A DNA stretch of 64,000 bases from JABWAN01 sp041918175 (GCA_041918175.1 JAYRWE010000042.1:1-64000), one strand, 5' to 3'. Counted from the first letter of the stretch, positions 41,216-50,457 are shown. Notes: a model not told the origin generated them from the sequence alone. Translations and numbers: made by a program.

Positions 41216-43465
41216 ATGAAATCTCTTCTCGCTGTTCTCGTGTTTAGCGCCGGCGCGGCTTTGGGCCAAGGCCTCATCGTCCGCCCTGATTTTCAACCCG
41301 CGGCTTTAGAACTTCGTCGTCACACCATGCGTGCGGAAGTTCATGAGCAAGTTGCGGTCGTTACCGTTGAGCATGAATTTTACAACCCCGGCCCAACCAC
41401 GGTCGAAGGCACCTTCCTTTTTCCTCTTCCCCCACAAGCACAAGTCTCGCGCTTTGCCATGCATGTTGAAGGCAAAGAGCTGGTCGGCGAATTGTTGAGC
41501 GCCGAAGAAGCGCGGCGCATTTATGAAAACATCGTGCGGCAAAATCTCGATCCTGCGCTGCTTGAGATGGCGGACTATCGCACGTTTCGCGCGCGCATTT
41601 TTCCCATTCCGCCGCGCGCCACGCGCTTGCTCACTTTGCGTTATGACGCCACGCTGCCGCGCGAAGGCAACACCGTCACGTTGCAATATCCGCTGCATGG
41701 CGAACTCTCGCAACGCAATGCCGGCGGACCGCGACCGTGGCCGCAACCTTTTCCCGATCCGCGCCCCATGCAGCCCGAATCTTCGCAACGACCGGAGCGC
41801 ATGCCTTCGCAACAGAGCACGATTCAAATCGAGTTGCGCGCGGAAACCGGCTTGCGCAATATCTACTCGCCCTCGCATCGCGTAGAAGTGCAGCAGAACA
41901 ACGATCGTCGCGCCACGGTTACGTTTGAAGCGAGCAATGCCAACGAAGGCAAAGACTTTTTACTGTATTACGCGCTCGATGCGAATGCGATCGGCGCAAC
42001 CTTGCTCACGCATCGCCCCGAGCTTGGCAAGCCCGGCTATTTCATGCTGCTGCTTTCGCCACAAGTCGAATTTCAAGCGCAGCAAATCGCCGCGAAAGAT
42101 TTGGTGCTCGTGCTCGACACCTCGGGCAGCATGGCCGGAGAAAAAATTTCACAAGCCAAAGCCGCGCTGCGTTATTGCTTGCAGCGTTTGGGCGAACGCG
42201 ATCGCTTCGGTCTCGTTACCTTCAGTTCCGAAGCGCGCAGCTTTCGTCCGCAACTCAGCGGACTCGAAGCGCGCGAAGATGCGCTCTGGCATGTCGATAA
42301 ACTCGAAGCCACGGGCGGGACGAACATCAACGAAGCGCTGCATGCTGCCGCGAATTTGCTGCGTGATTCCAAGCCCGAGCAGAGCATGATCATCTTTCTC
42401 ACCGACGGCTTGCCCACCAACGGCGTGACCGATGAAGCGCAGATTCGGCGCAATTTCAAACAGGCGCAACGTGGTGCAGTGAAACTCTTCTCCTTCGGCG
42501 TCGGCTTTGACGTCAACACGCGCTTGCTGGACGGTTTAGCCAAAGAGAATCACGCCTTCGCCGATTACGTCGCGCCGCAAGAGAATCTCGAAGAGCGCGT
42601 CTCCACGTTTTATGAAAAAGTGCGCTATCCGCTGTTGAGCAATTTGGAATATGAATTTCGCGGCGCGGACGTGCGCTTGCTCTCGCCCACGCGCTTGCCG
42701 GATTTGTTCAAAGGCGGGCAGATCATTCTCGCGGGGCGTTATCACAGCGCCGGGCGCGTCACGCTCGCATTGCGGGGACAGACGAACGCACGGCGGCAAT
42801 CCTTCCAATATGATTTCAATTTTCCCGAGCGCGAACGCGAGCGTGAATTCGTCGCACGCCTTTGGGCCACGCGCCGCGTCGGCGATTTGCTCGAAGAAAT
42901 TCGCATGAACGGCGAGAACGCGGAATTGAAGAACGAAGTCGTCGCGCTCGCCCAAGAGTTTGGTTTGGTCACGCCCTATACTTCTTATCTCGTGCAGGAA
43001 GAAGAGAGCATGCAGCCTGTTACGTTGCAGCGTTGGGGCGAACGAAAAATGTCTAGCGTTCGCAGCCGCGAATCGCAAGCCGCGCCGCAGATGGCGGTTC
43101 CTTCCATGTCGCAAACTTCCGGCGCGGAGGCCGTGGCCATGAGCAAATCCATTCGCGCCATGAAGGACGCTGAGGTTCTGGCCGAGGCGCCGCGCGCGCG
43201 CGCCACTACGATTCAAGGCCGCGTGCTTACGCTTTCCTCCCAAGAAGTGTGGCGCGACAACGAGTATCGCGACGGCACTCAAACCCTCAAAGTCGTTTTT
43301 GCCTCCGAAGCTTATTTCACCTTCTTGCGCGTGTATCCCGAGGCGCGTGCCTTCTGCAAATTAGGAAAGAAAGTGCTCTTCAAATTTCGTGGGCAGTTTG
43401 TGGAGATCGGCGAGAACGGAGAGAAACAGATGAGCGAGGAAAAGCTGCGCGCGGTGTTCAAATAA
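41216..43465 (+). CDS. VIT and von Willebrand A domain protein
   Basis: A 749-residue protein. A signal peptide (~1-18) is followed by a VIT domain at ~25-145 (HEFYNPGPTTVEGTFLFPLP, LSAEEARRIYENIVRQN). A VWA domain at ~295-470 has a full MIDAS: LVLDTSGSMAGEK, then GGTNINEAL and FLTDGLPTNG. The C-terminal ~280 residues are undefined. Such proteins bind other proteins through metal, often on the surface. A 13-bp perfect hairpin follows the stop. The partner is not evident. Confidence 0.87.
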   Translation: MKSLLAVLVFSAGAALGQGLIVRPDFQPAALELRRHTMRAEVHEQVAVVTVEHEFYNPGPTTVEGTFLFPLPPQAQVSRFAMHVEGKELVGELLSAEEARRIYENIVRQNLDPALLEMADYRTFRARIFPIPPRATRLLTLRYDATLPREGNTVTLQYPLHGELSQRNAGGPRPWPQPFPDPRPMQPESSQRPERMPSQQSTIQIELRAETGLRNIYSPSHRVEVQQNNDRRATVTFEASNANEGKDFLLYYALDANAIGATLLTHRPELGKPGYFMLLLSPQVEFQAQQIAAKDLVLVLDTSGSMAGEKISQAKAALRYCLQRLGERDRFGLVTFSSEARSFRPQLSGLEAREDALWHVDKLEATGGTNINEALHAAANLLRDSKPEQSMIIFLTDGLPTNGVTDEAQIRRNFKQAQRGAVKLFSFGVGFDVNTRLLDGLAKENHAFADYVAPQENLEERVSTFYEKVRYPLLSNLEYEFRGADVRLLSPTRLPDLFKGGQIILAGRYHSAGRVTLALRGQTNARRQSFQYDFNFPEREREREFVARLWATRRVGDLLEEIRMNGENAELKNEVVALAQEFGLVTPYTSYLVQEEESMQPVTLQRWGERKMSSVRSRESQAAPQMAVPSMSQTSGAEAVAMSKSIRAMKDAEVLAEAPRARATTIQGRVLTLSSQEVWRDNEYRDGTQTLKVVFASEAYFTFLRVYPEARAFCKLGKKVLFKFRGQFVEIGENGEKQMSEEKLRAVFK

Positions 43466-43470
43466 GGTGC

Positions 43471-43499
43471 GCTCTGCCACGGCCAAGCCGTGGCAGAGC
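43471..43499. repeat. GCCACGGC-family palindrome (possible terminator)
   Basis: A 13-bp perfect stem, GCTCTGCCACGGC (43471-43483) and its complement (43487-43499), with loop CAA, lies 5 bases after the VIT/VWA stop. It belongs to the repeat family seen at 23064 and 50030. No U-tract follows. Confidence 0.8.
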
Positions 43500-43537
43500 A
43501 TTCTCGAACGTGAACTTCAATTTTCAAAAGGCTCTTT

Positions 43538-44017
43538 ATGAAAACAAAACTTTTGGCTATTGCCATTCTTTGCTGCGTGGCCTGCACTACTGCTTTTGCG
43601 CAAACCGAGATCAAATTCACCACGCTCTTCCAACACAGCCAGAGCAGCCATGAGCAAAAGAAGAATTACGTTATCCGCTCGCAAGTCGATTGGCAAAAGC
43701 TGTGGCAACAAATGCAAGCCGCGGCCTTCGTTCCTCGCGACGCGCGCACGGATTCCCTTTTAAACAAAATCGATTTTAGCAAGCAGATGATCATCGCCGT
43801 GTTTCAAGGGCAAAAGCCTTCAGGCGGATACGGCATCACCATCACCAAACTTGTGCGCATCGGCAACCGTCTCGAAGTTTTTATCGAAGAAAAATCTCCC
43901 GGCGCGGATTGCTTCACCACGCAGGCGCTCACGCAGCCGTATCATGTGATCGTAACAGAGAAGAGCGCGCTGAAAGTGGCGTTCACAACACGACAGAGCA
44001 CGAGGGCATGCCGATGA
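43538..44017 (+). CDS. PrcB C-terminal-like exported protein
   Basis: A 159-residue exported protein with a signal peptide ending near TAFAQ and an AAAGG ribosome site. The core has RSQVDWQKLWQQM, KQMIIAVFQGQKPSGGYGIT and PGADCFTTQALTQPYHVIV, which fit the PrcB_C domain (an accessory of the dentilisin protease complex in spirochaetes). No protease gene is adjacent. Its role here is unknown; it could bind or inhibit a peptidase. Confidence 0.68.
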   Translation: MKTKLLAIAILCCVACTTAFAQTEIKFTTLFQHSQSSHEQKKNYVIRSQVDWQKLWQQMQAAAFVPRDARTDSLLNKIDFSKQMIIAVFQGQKPSGGYGITITKLVRIGNRLEVFIEEKSPGADCFTTQALTQPYHVIVTEKSALKVAFTTRQSTRACR

Positions 44018-44070
44018 AATTTTTCGCTTGGGGAATGAGGCTGCGGAGTGCTACGAAGAGGACAGTGTTT

Positions 44071-44478
44071 TTATGGATGCGCTTCGGCAGGAATAAGCGC
44101 GAGCACGAAATCCCAAACGTTTTGTGCGGCGGCCAAAGCTTCGTCAAATTCTTCGCGCGAAGGATCGATAAAGTCGCCGGGGTAGCGAAATTGCGTGGCA
44201 AAGGGAGTGAGCAACACTGCGGATTTGAGTAAGTCGGAAAAACCGGTTTCGTATTGCTGTGCAAAACTTGCTAATAATTCCAGGTCGTGAGTTTTTTCAA
44301 AACGCTGATCTTGAAAAACAAGATACGCCTTGAGCGCCTTCTCTGCAGATTGTTGGCAATGGTAAATGGCGCTGTCGAGATAAGGCTCATCATCTCCCGA
44401 AAGCATGCGCGCGACCGCGAGATCGCGTTGCGCTTTCAATAACCACGCATAAACCGAAGCGCGCTTTTTTTCATCCAT
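44071..44478 (-). CDS. hepT: HEPN toxin (partner of MNT antitoxin)
   Basis: A 135-residue HEPN protein. YHCQQSAEKALKAYLVF is the first conserved block, and Arg59-x4-His64 (RFEKTHDL) the predicted RNase motif. The residue two after the His is Leu, so the R-x4-H-x-Y tyrosine of well-studied HepT is absent. It overlaps the MNT gene by 8 bases, which places both in one unit, antitoxin first. It is convergent with the PrcB-like gene. Confidence 0.85.
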   Translation of the reverse strand: MDEKKRASVYAWLLKAQRDLAVARMLSGDDEPYLDSAIYHCQQSAEKALKAYLVFQDQRFEKTHDLELLASFAQQYETGFSDLLKSAVLLTPFATQFRYPGDFIDPSREEFDEALAAAQNVWDFVLALIPAEAHP

Positions 44479-44791
44479 ACAAAGCCTTTCCTCGTTCCAA
44501 CACCTCGCAGATCAAAGACGCATAAACCTGACGATGACGTTCGACCTCCGCACGTGTATATACCAAAACATCCTTGGGCACACCCAAACCCTGCAAGCAC
44601 CAGAGCGCGCGCGCCGCACGCTTCGCCGGACGCTCGTTGCTCTCCGGCACGATCACCAAGAAATCGAGATCGCTGTCCTCGTTCGGCTTGCCCCAAGCGT
44701 GCGACCCGAACAGGATAACCTTGTCCGGCGCAAATTCCGTCACAAGGCGCTGCGTGATTTCTTGCAGTAATTTTTCAGAAACGGTTTTCAT
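44471..44791 (-). CDS. mntA: MNT nucleotidyltransferase antitoxin
   Basis: 106 residues from the ATG 44791. LFGSHAWGKPNEDSDLDFLV gives Gly29-Ser30 and Asp41/Asp43, the full nucleotidyltransferase motif. The second half has GVPKDVLVYTRAEVERHR. Family knowledge: MntA adenylylates its HEPN partner, encoded immediately downstream. It is a paralogue of the protein at 16136-16456, whose HEPN partner is decayed. Confidence 0.88.
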   Translation of the reverse strand: MKTVSEKLLQEITQRLVTEFAPDKVILFGSHAWGKPNEDSDLDFLVIVPESNERPAKRAARALWCLQGLGVPKDVLVYTRAEVERHRQVYASLICEVLERGKALYG

Positions 44792-44929
44792 GATGCAAAA
44801 CGTAGCAAACCGAATTACAAATTGCAATCCCTCGTTTGTCTGTGAGCTTGTGCACTCTCTCGCCACATATCTCCGCGCGCTCGTGTATGCTACAACCGCT
44901 CCGCTTTCGCTAAATCCCAACAGGTAGAT

Positions 44930-44972
44930 TAAAACAAAACGCCCCTCGACAATCACATGACGAGGGGCGCGT
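44930..44972 (-). terminator. Rho-independent terminator after the DUF2090 gene
   Basis: A 9-bp stem CGCCCCTCG/CGAGGGGCG (44940-44948 with 44961-44969) and 12-base loop are followed on the minus strand by TTTTGTTTTA. It lies 28 bases past the stop. Confidence 0.8.
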
Positions 44973-44997
44973 GCATTGAATATTCGTCTGCGACGAA

Positions 44998-45921
44998 CTA
45001 GGCCGCGGCTTGCGTGAAGAGATCGACGAAACCTTTGTAACTCTTCGCAACCATATTCACCGCGTCTTCGCGACTGTGCTTCTTTTCGCGATAGCCCGCG
45101 AGCGCGTCCCAAAAGATCGTGCGGCCCACGGCAAAGCCAATCACGCCGTCAACCTTCGCGCCTTCCTTCAACCAATGGCGCACCTTCTCGTCATTCTCGC
45201 CGCGACCCAACACAATCATGCCGACATTGCTGCGGCCGTTGCTGCGCGCTTGCGCCACGATGGCTTTGTAATCGCTCGCGTTCTCCAAACCCTCGAGCTT
45301 CCACACATCCGCCTCAATGCCTGCAGCTTGCAACTCCGCAATCGCTTTCTCCATCAAGCCGGGACGCACTTGCGTGTCATACGTCTTTTTATCTCCGCCC
45401 ACCTTTTCCAATTGCGCGGGCAACGCCGGCACCAGCAACTCGAACATGAATTTGCGATTGTTCGCGTGGCAATAGTCGCTCAACTTCGCCAAGCGCACCG
45501 CTTGGCGTTGGTTCAAATCCTTATCGTCATCCGTGTTGTAACGCACCAACACTTTCACAAACGTCGCATTGAACTTCTCAATGTGCGCGCCGAATTGCTC
45601 GCCATACTCAAAATCAAACTCATCTTGGCCGCTCTTCTCCGCGGGCATCGCGGCTTTAATGCCGCTCTTCAGCGCATCAAGCACGCATGCCGAGCCGAAT
45701 TGCTCATCCACCAAAATCGCCGCTTTGTCCTTCGGCACGCCCTGCGCCAGCGCCGCGCGAAAGCCTTCATACACGATCATCTTATACGAAGCAATCTCCG
45801 CGGTCTCCGCTTCGTTCGGGTTGCGGCCTTTGATGCCGAACATTTTCGATTGAAACGAGCCGCGATGATCAAACGGCATCACAAACAACTTGTCATTATA
45901 GCCTAAATTTTTCGGAAGCAT
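44998..45921 (-). CDS. DUF2090 aldolase-like TIM-barrel protein
   Basis: 307 residues from the ATG 45921, with GAGGAGG upstream. LFVMPFDHRGSFQSKMFGI at the start and KFMFELLVPALPAQLEKVGG fit the DUF2090 domain, known as the C-terminal part of IolC-type proteins. GRTIFWDALAGY near the end closes the barrel. Relatives act as sugar-phosphate aldolases. Here the domain stands alone, and the substrate is unknown. Confidence 0.75.
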   Translation of the reverse strand: MLPKNLGYNDKLFVMPFDHRGSFQSKMFGIKGRNPNEAETAEIASYKMIVYEGFRAALAQGVPKDKAAILVDEQFGSACVLDALKSGIKAAMPAEKSGQDEFDFEYGEQFGAHIEKFNATFVKVLVRYNTDDDKDLNQRQAVRLAKLSDYCHANNRKFMFELLVPALPAQLEKVGGDKKTYDTQVRPGLMEKAIAELQAAGIEADVWKLEGLENASDYKAIVAQARSNGRSNVGMIVLGRGENDEKVRHWLKEGAKVDGVIGFAVGRTIFWDALAGYREKKHSREDAVNMVAKSYKGFVDLFTQAAA

Positions 45922-46112
45922 AGCGTCCTCCTCAATGCTGTGAGATGAAATGGTTATTTGATTACGATTCCGCGAAATGAAACGTCGAAAGCTTCGACCT
46001 TTTTCGCGCGTGCGAAGATAGAGAGATTCGTGTTCTTCTGCAAGTGTTGAGTTCGCGCCGAAAAAATTCATGACACGTTTTTTTCCCGTGCCCCTCCTTT
46101 CCGTTTTTTTGT

Positions 46113-46156
46113 CTTGTCGCTGCGCGTTATTGCTTTTCTTCTTCGCTTGTTTACCG
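46113..46156. repeat. Dispersed intergenic repeat, copy B
   Basis: CTTGTCGCTGC (46113-46123) and TCTTCTTCGCTTGTTTACCG (46137-46156) match copy A at 12767-12809, with spacing of 13 bases here against 12 there. Confidence 0.65.
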
Positions 46157-46204
46157 CAGTGGCCTTTGCAAGCGGGCGGACTTAAAGCGCTTCGCGGACT
46201 GGGA

Positions 46205-46230
46205 AAAGCAAAGCCAACGCGCTTTGCTTT
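46205..46230. repeat. Hairpin in divergent region
   Basis: AAAGCAAAG (46205-46213) and CTTTGCTTT (46222-46230) form a 9-bp perfect stem with an 8-base loop. Confidence 0.55.
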
Positions 46231-46387
46231 GAAATAGTTTTGTTTACCCGAAGAGTCCATGGCATGAGGCCTCTGGTCCTCAGAGTGGCCACCAAACGCA
46301 ACCATCAAAATTAAACTTGACTCTCCTCCTTTGCGCCGACATATTCTTCCGCATGCAATCCGATTCTCACTCACCCTTTGGAGGACT

Positions 46388-47617
46388 ATGAAAGCCGCTC
46401 GCGTTTTGCTCTTGTGCGCGATACTCGCAGTGCTTTGCTCCTGCAACCGCGCCACGCACGCCCACAAAGATTTCAAACCCACCGTCATTCTCCTCAGCTT
46501 TGACGGCTTCCGCAATGATTACGTCGACAAAACCGACACGCCCAACTTTCAGCGTTTGATAAACGAAGGTGTGACTGCGCAAGGCATGCTGCCCGCATTC
46601 CCTTCGAAAACATTTCCCAATCATTATACGATTGTGACCGGCCTCTATCCCGCGCATCACGGCATCGTGGCGAATACCATGTTCGATCCGGAGTTCAACG
46701 CGATTTTCAAAATCAGTGATCGTAATGCCGTGGGCGACGGGCGTTGGTGGGGCGGCGAGCCGCTGTGGGTGACCGCGGAGAAACAGCGACAAAGCAGTGC
46801 GACCTATTTCTGGGTAGGCTCCGAAGCGGAGATTATGGGCGTGCGACCTCGCTATTGGAAACCATACGATGGTAAAGTGCCAAACGCCGAGCGCGTACAA
46901 CAAGCGCTCGCGTGGCTCGACTTGCCGGCGCCGGAGCGCCCGACTTTCATCACGCTTTATTTCAGCCACACCGATGACGCCGGCCACGATCACGGCCCGG
47001 AGTCGCCTGAAGTAATCGAGAGCATCAAAGCCGCGGACGCACTCGTTGGCCAACTCATGCAAGGCTTGGAAGCACGCGGCTTGTTGGAGCACGTGAATAT
47101 CATCATCACCTCCGATCACGGCATGTCCGCCACGAGCGATGCGCGCGTGATCAAATTGAGCGATTATGTCGCTCTCAAAACCGTGGAGATCGTCGACGGC
47201 ACACCCGCGGTCACGTTGCGCCCGAAGCAAATGAGCGTGGACTCGCTTTATCGCATGCTCGTCAATGCGCACCCGCACATGAAAGTTTTTCGCCAAGAAG
47301 ATTTTCCCGCACGCTTTCATTTCAGCGGGCATCGTCGCATCATGCCGCTCATGTGTTTGGCCGATGACGGTTGGTCCATTAACACGCGCCCGCCGGAGAG
47401 CACAACGCGCTCATTCAACGGCGGCAATCACGGGTTCGACAATCTTCTGCCCTCGATGCGCGCCACGTTCATTGCGCACGGCCCAGCGTTCAAGCGCGGC
47501 CTGCGCGTCGCGCCGTTTCAGAATATCCACGTATATAACTTGATGGCGAAAATTTTAAAGCTCACGCCTGCGCCCAACGACGGCAACTTAGATTCCGTGC
47601 GCGTGATGCTGCGATAA
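46388..47617 (+). CDS. Nucleotide pyrophosphatase/phosphodiesterase-like lipoprotein
   Basis: 409 residues from the ATG 46388, with GGAGG upstream. The lipobox LAVLCSC marks a lipoprotein. The alkaline-phosphatase superfamily core has SFDGFRNDYVD, the nucleophile Thr in FPSKTFPNHYTIVTG, DDAGHDHGPES and TSDHGMS, then GNHGFDN. It resembles NPP enzymes that cleave phosphodiesters or pyrophosphates of nucleotides outside the cytoplasm. It stands alone. Confidence 0.88.
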   Translation: MKAARVLLLCAILAVLCSCNRATHAHKDFKPTVILLSFDGFRNDYVDKTDTPNFQRLINEGVTAQGMLPAFPSKTFPNHYTIVTGLYPAHHGIVANTMFDPEFNAIFKISDRNAVGDGRWWGGEPLWVTAEKQRQSSATYFWVGSEAEIMGVRPRYWKPYDGKVPNAERVQQALAWLDLPAPERPTFITLYFSHTDDAGHDHGPESPEVIESIKAADALVGQLMQGLEARGLLEHVNIIITSDHGMSATSDARVIKLSDYVALKTVEIVDGTPAVTLRPKQMSVDSLYRMLVNAHPHMKVFRQEDFPARFHFSGHRRIMPLMCLADDGWSINTRPPESTTRSFNGGNHGFDNLLPSMRATFIAHGPAFKRGLRVAPFQNIHVYNLMAKILKLTPAPNDGNLDSVRVMLR

Positions 47618-47699
47618 AAAGCAAAAACTCTTCCGTCGAGCGGCACTTAGGTGAATTTCAGCGGAGGCACTTTTCCTGTTTGGCTCCGACGCGTTCGGG

Positions 47700-49963
47700 T
47701 TATGCTTGCACCAAAACCATTTCCTCCTCGCCCGCGCGCCTCGTCAAAAGCTGCGGCGTGTCTTGCTCTTGCAGGCCAACTAAATTGATTTGCACGCAGC
47801 CGAGTTCGAAGGCTTTGCGAATATTGTGACCGTATCCCAACGCTTGATAAAACGCCGCGGCAAATTGAATGGCCGCGGCATCACCAACAGCTTTGGACAT
47901 GCCGATCACACAAGGCACGTGTTTCGCGATCTCCGTGGCTTGTGGTTTGGTATAACACGCATTGAGCACCACGCAACGGATTTTGTCATGCAATATCTCA
48001 AACAATCGGCTCAACGCGTGAAGCGACGCCGCTTGACTCTCGCCCATTGCACTATCCTCGAACTTCAACTCTCCGGTCACGCCGCCGTGGCCGCTGAAAT
48101 GCACGATGGCCGGCTCATGGCGCAGCAACAAGCTCTGCAATTCCGCGAGGCGCACGGCCCAATGTTGCGCCAGCTCAAACTTGTCGCGGAACTTGGATTG
48201 TTGCAAGGCAAGATCGATCGCGCGCACTTCTTCATCCAAGCGCAAACGCACGGTGTCTTGGGGATTGGCTGCGAGAAAAAGAATTTTGACCGGCTGGTGC
48301 GCGAGCTTTGCGCTCAAGTTGGTTTGCGCGAGCGTGTTGACGATGATATCCATGCGCGCGTTTTGCTCGCGATACACCGCAATGACTTCATTCTTCGCCT
48401 GCAACTGCGTTTGATACTTTGCTTCGAGCAATGCCAGCCGGTTTTCATACTCCCGAAAAAATTCTTGTTGAATGACGGCCTTGTCGGTTTCGGGCGGGAC
48501 TTTGACTTTGACGATGAACGTGCCGTCGCTTTTGCGTTCGATGGCTTGCACCGCCAGCTCCGCGCCGTGCTCGCCGTAAGCCACTTGCATTTGCCCGAAC
48601 ACCTGCGTGAACGCCTGCCAGTCAATGCCCTTTTCCGTGAAGATAAAGTTCACGGTGTCGAACACTTTTTCAAACAGCGCCGCGAATTGCCCTTCTTGAA
48701 ATTCGCCTGCACTGGGCTGGCGCTCGCGCTGACCATTGAGCATGTACACATAGCGGCAAACGACGCCCTTGAGTTGCGTGGTGTGGTCAATGTTCCAATC
48801 TTCAATGCACGCGCCGGTGAGATCAGCGCCTTCGAACAGCGCGCCGATGGCATGAACTTTTGTAAGATTCGCGTTGGTGAGATTTGCTCCGCGCAAATCA
48901 GCCTCGCTCAAATCCGCTTCGGTGAAATCTACGTTGGAAAGATCAAAGCCCGCGAGGTATGCGCCTTTGAGGTTTTTGCCGGCCAGAGATTTGTTTGGAA
49001 ATTTGCCGCTTTCGAGCAAAGCGCGGACGGTGTAATCTTCTAAGATTGTTCCAGTGCGGCGAGCGAGGAGTAGTTTTTTCGCGCCAATCCATCGAGTTCG
49101 CATGAACTGTGCCCCACGTAAGTCTACGACTTGCATAGTAGCTTCTCTAAAAGTTGCTTCGGTGAGGTCGGCATTGTGAAAACTTGTGCTACCCCAACGT
49201 CCAAATACGAGGCCTAATTTGAGAATGATCGTTTGCCTCTCATCCCCATGCACAGCACGCCAGAACATTGTCGCGCTTGCTAGTGCTTGTAGGCCGGCAA
49301 AAATTATACTTATGATCAAAACCTCAATACTGACTACTATGAATACGTCTGCTAATGCGACTGAGCCTGCAAATACAACTGCGACACCGAATGCAAATGC
49401 GACTGTTGCTGCAAATGCATATGCGATCGCAATTGTGACTGCAAATGTAATTCCGAATGCAACAGCAAATGTGACAGTGAATGCGACAGCGAATACGATT
49501 CGTACTGCGAATGGTAATGCATATGCGGTTGCATCAGAGCCAACGAACATAAATGCAAATGCAATTGCGAATGCGAATGCGAATATAATCAAACCAAATC
49601 TTAAACCTGCTTCTAAGCCGGAACGGTAGCTTATCATGTAAAAAACTATTATTGTTGGAAGAAACAATATCAGCGCAAGCTTAGATTCCATTGCATCCAG
49701 ATGACGGAAGGCGCCTATTATTTTCATTATATTAAGAAATGAAGCAAGTGACATGACCGCAAAAGCCATGAGCAAAAAAAACAAGCGGCATGACGTCGCA
49801 CTCCCGCCCGTGTTTGACTGAAATCCGCGCCGGTCAAATTCGCCCCACTAAAATCCGCGCCGCGAATATCCGCGCCAATGAATTTCGCGCCGCGTAGGTC
49901 TTGGCCTTTGAAGGAGCGGCCCCGCAGGTTTTGTCCGGAAAAGTCTTTGGCGGTTTCGGTCAT
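47700..49963 (-). CDS. Pentapeptide repeat-transmembrane-CHAT peptidase protein, frameshifted at an oligo-T tract
   Basis: Two overlapping frames form one gene. The first starts at the ATG 49963 (MTETAKDFSGQNLRG, then pentapeptide repeats). It runs into T8 on the coding strand (49774-49781). One extra T, or a -1 shift, continues it into the second frame (LLMAFAVMSLASF). A ~754-residue product results: repeats, five to six helices rich in Phe-Ala, more pentapeptide repeats, a linker, and a CHAT caspase-like domain with His (HFSGHGG) and Cys (VVLNACYTK). CHAT proteases act in prokaryotic cell-death and signalling systems. The frame break may be an error, a mutation or programmed slippage. Confidence 0.75.
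49774..49781 (-). other. Oligo-T frameshift site in the CHAT gene
   Basis: Eight A residues on the plus strand (T8 in the coding sense) mark the exact point where the pentapeptide frame and the membrane/CHAT frame must join. A ninth T would restore one frame. Confidence 0.8.
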
Positions 49964-50029
49964 AGGGGTGGCATTCGTGTTTGTGAGGGAAGACGAAGGA
50001 TCATTTGTTTTGGATGAGAATCGCGCTCC

Positions 50030-50094
50030 GCCACGGCTGGGCCGTGGCATGCCTTGCACTTGTAAACAAACGCAAGCCACAGCCAAGCCGCGGC
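50030..50094. repeat. Two GCCACGGC-family palindromes
   Basis: GCCACGGCTGGGCCGTGGC (50030-50048) and a degenerate GCCACAGCCAAGCCGCGGC (50076-50094) belong to the family at 23064-23177 and 43471-43499. Confidence 0.75.
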
Positions 50095-50196
50095 TGAGCA
50101 TTGCTGACTTTGAAAGTCAAAACTCATCAGGTTTGATCGCGAGGCCAATCCGCCCAATGGGTGACGTAAAAAGTTGTGCATGAGAAGCACGCTTTC

Positions 50197-50384
50197 AACT
50201 CCGTTAGGAGTGCGATGTTTATAGCAAGCGCACACGGAATCAAAAAAAAACTCCGTTAGGAGTGGCATGTTGGATTTCACAACGAAAACTGAGCCAATTC
50301 AACAAAAATTACATGCCACTCCTAGCGGAGTTCAGGAACATTCACGGGCCTCGCTTCTATAAACATTCCACTCCTAACGGAGTT
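50197..50384. repeat. Nested inverted repeat of AACTCCGTTAGGAGT units
   Basis: Units at 50197-50211 and 50249-50263 read AACTCCGTTAGGAGT. Units at 50318-50332 and 50370-50384 are in the opposite orientation (ACTCCTAGCGGAGTT, ACTCCTAACGGAGTT). Flanking bases also mirror: GATGTTTATAG at the left pairs with CTATAAACAT at the right, and GGCATGT with ACATGCC. The whole can fold as a large cruciform. Confidence 0.85.
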
Positions 50385-50457
50385 GGGCGTGGCACGCCAT
50401 TGCTTTCGGCCAAATCGCGATCAGCGTGCAAAAGTCAGGTTTTATATTCAGGCTGAT

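Larger units (their letters stand above)
45922..46387. other. Divergent intergenic region with repeat copy B
   Basis: These 466 bases separate two divergent genes. They hold the second copy of the dispersed repeat (46113-46156) and a hairpin at 46205-46230. I see no supported gene. Confidence 0.5.
49964..50457. other. Repeat-rich intergenic region
   Basis: These 494 bases hold no supported gene. They contain two GCCACGGC-type palindromes and a nested inverted repeat built from four AACTCCGTTAGGAGT units. An open frame extends the CHAT gene upstream but lacks a ribosome site. Confidence 0.6.

Noticed and set aside
47790..49043. Long plus-strand open frame (417 codons) opposite the CHAT gene
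   Set aside because: The minus strand carries clear CHAT and pentapeptide motifs; this is an antisense shadow.
50197..50384. CRISPR array
   Set aside because: The units occur in opposite orientations and are palindromic, unlike direct repeats of an array.
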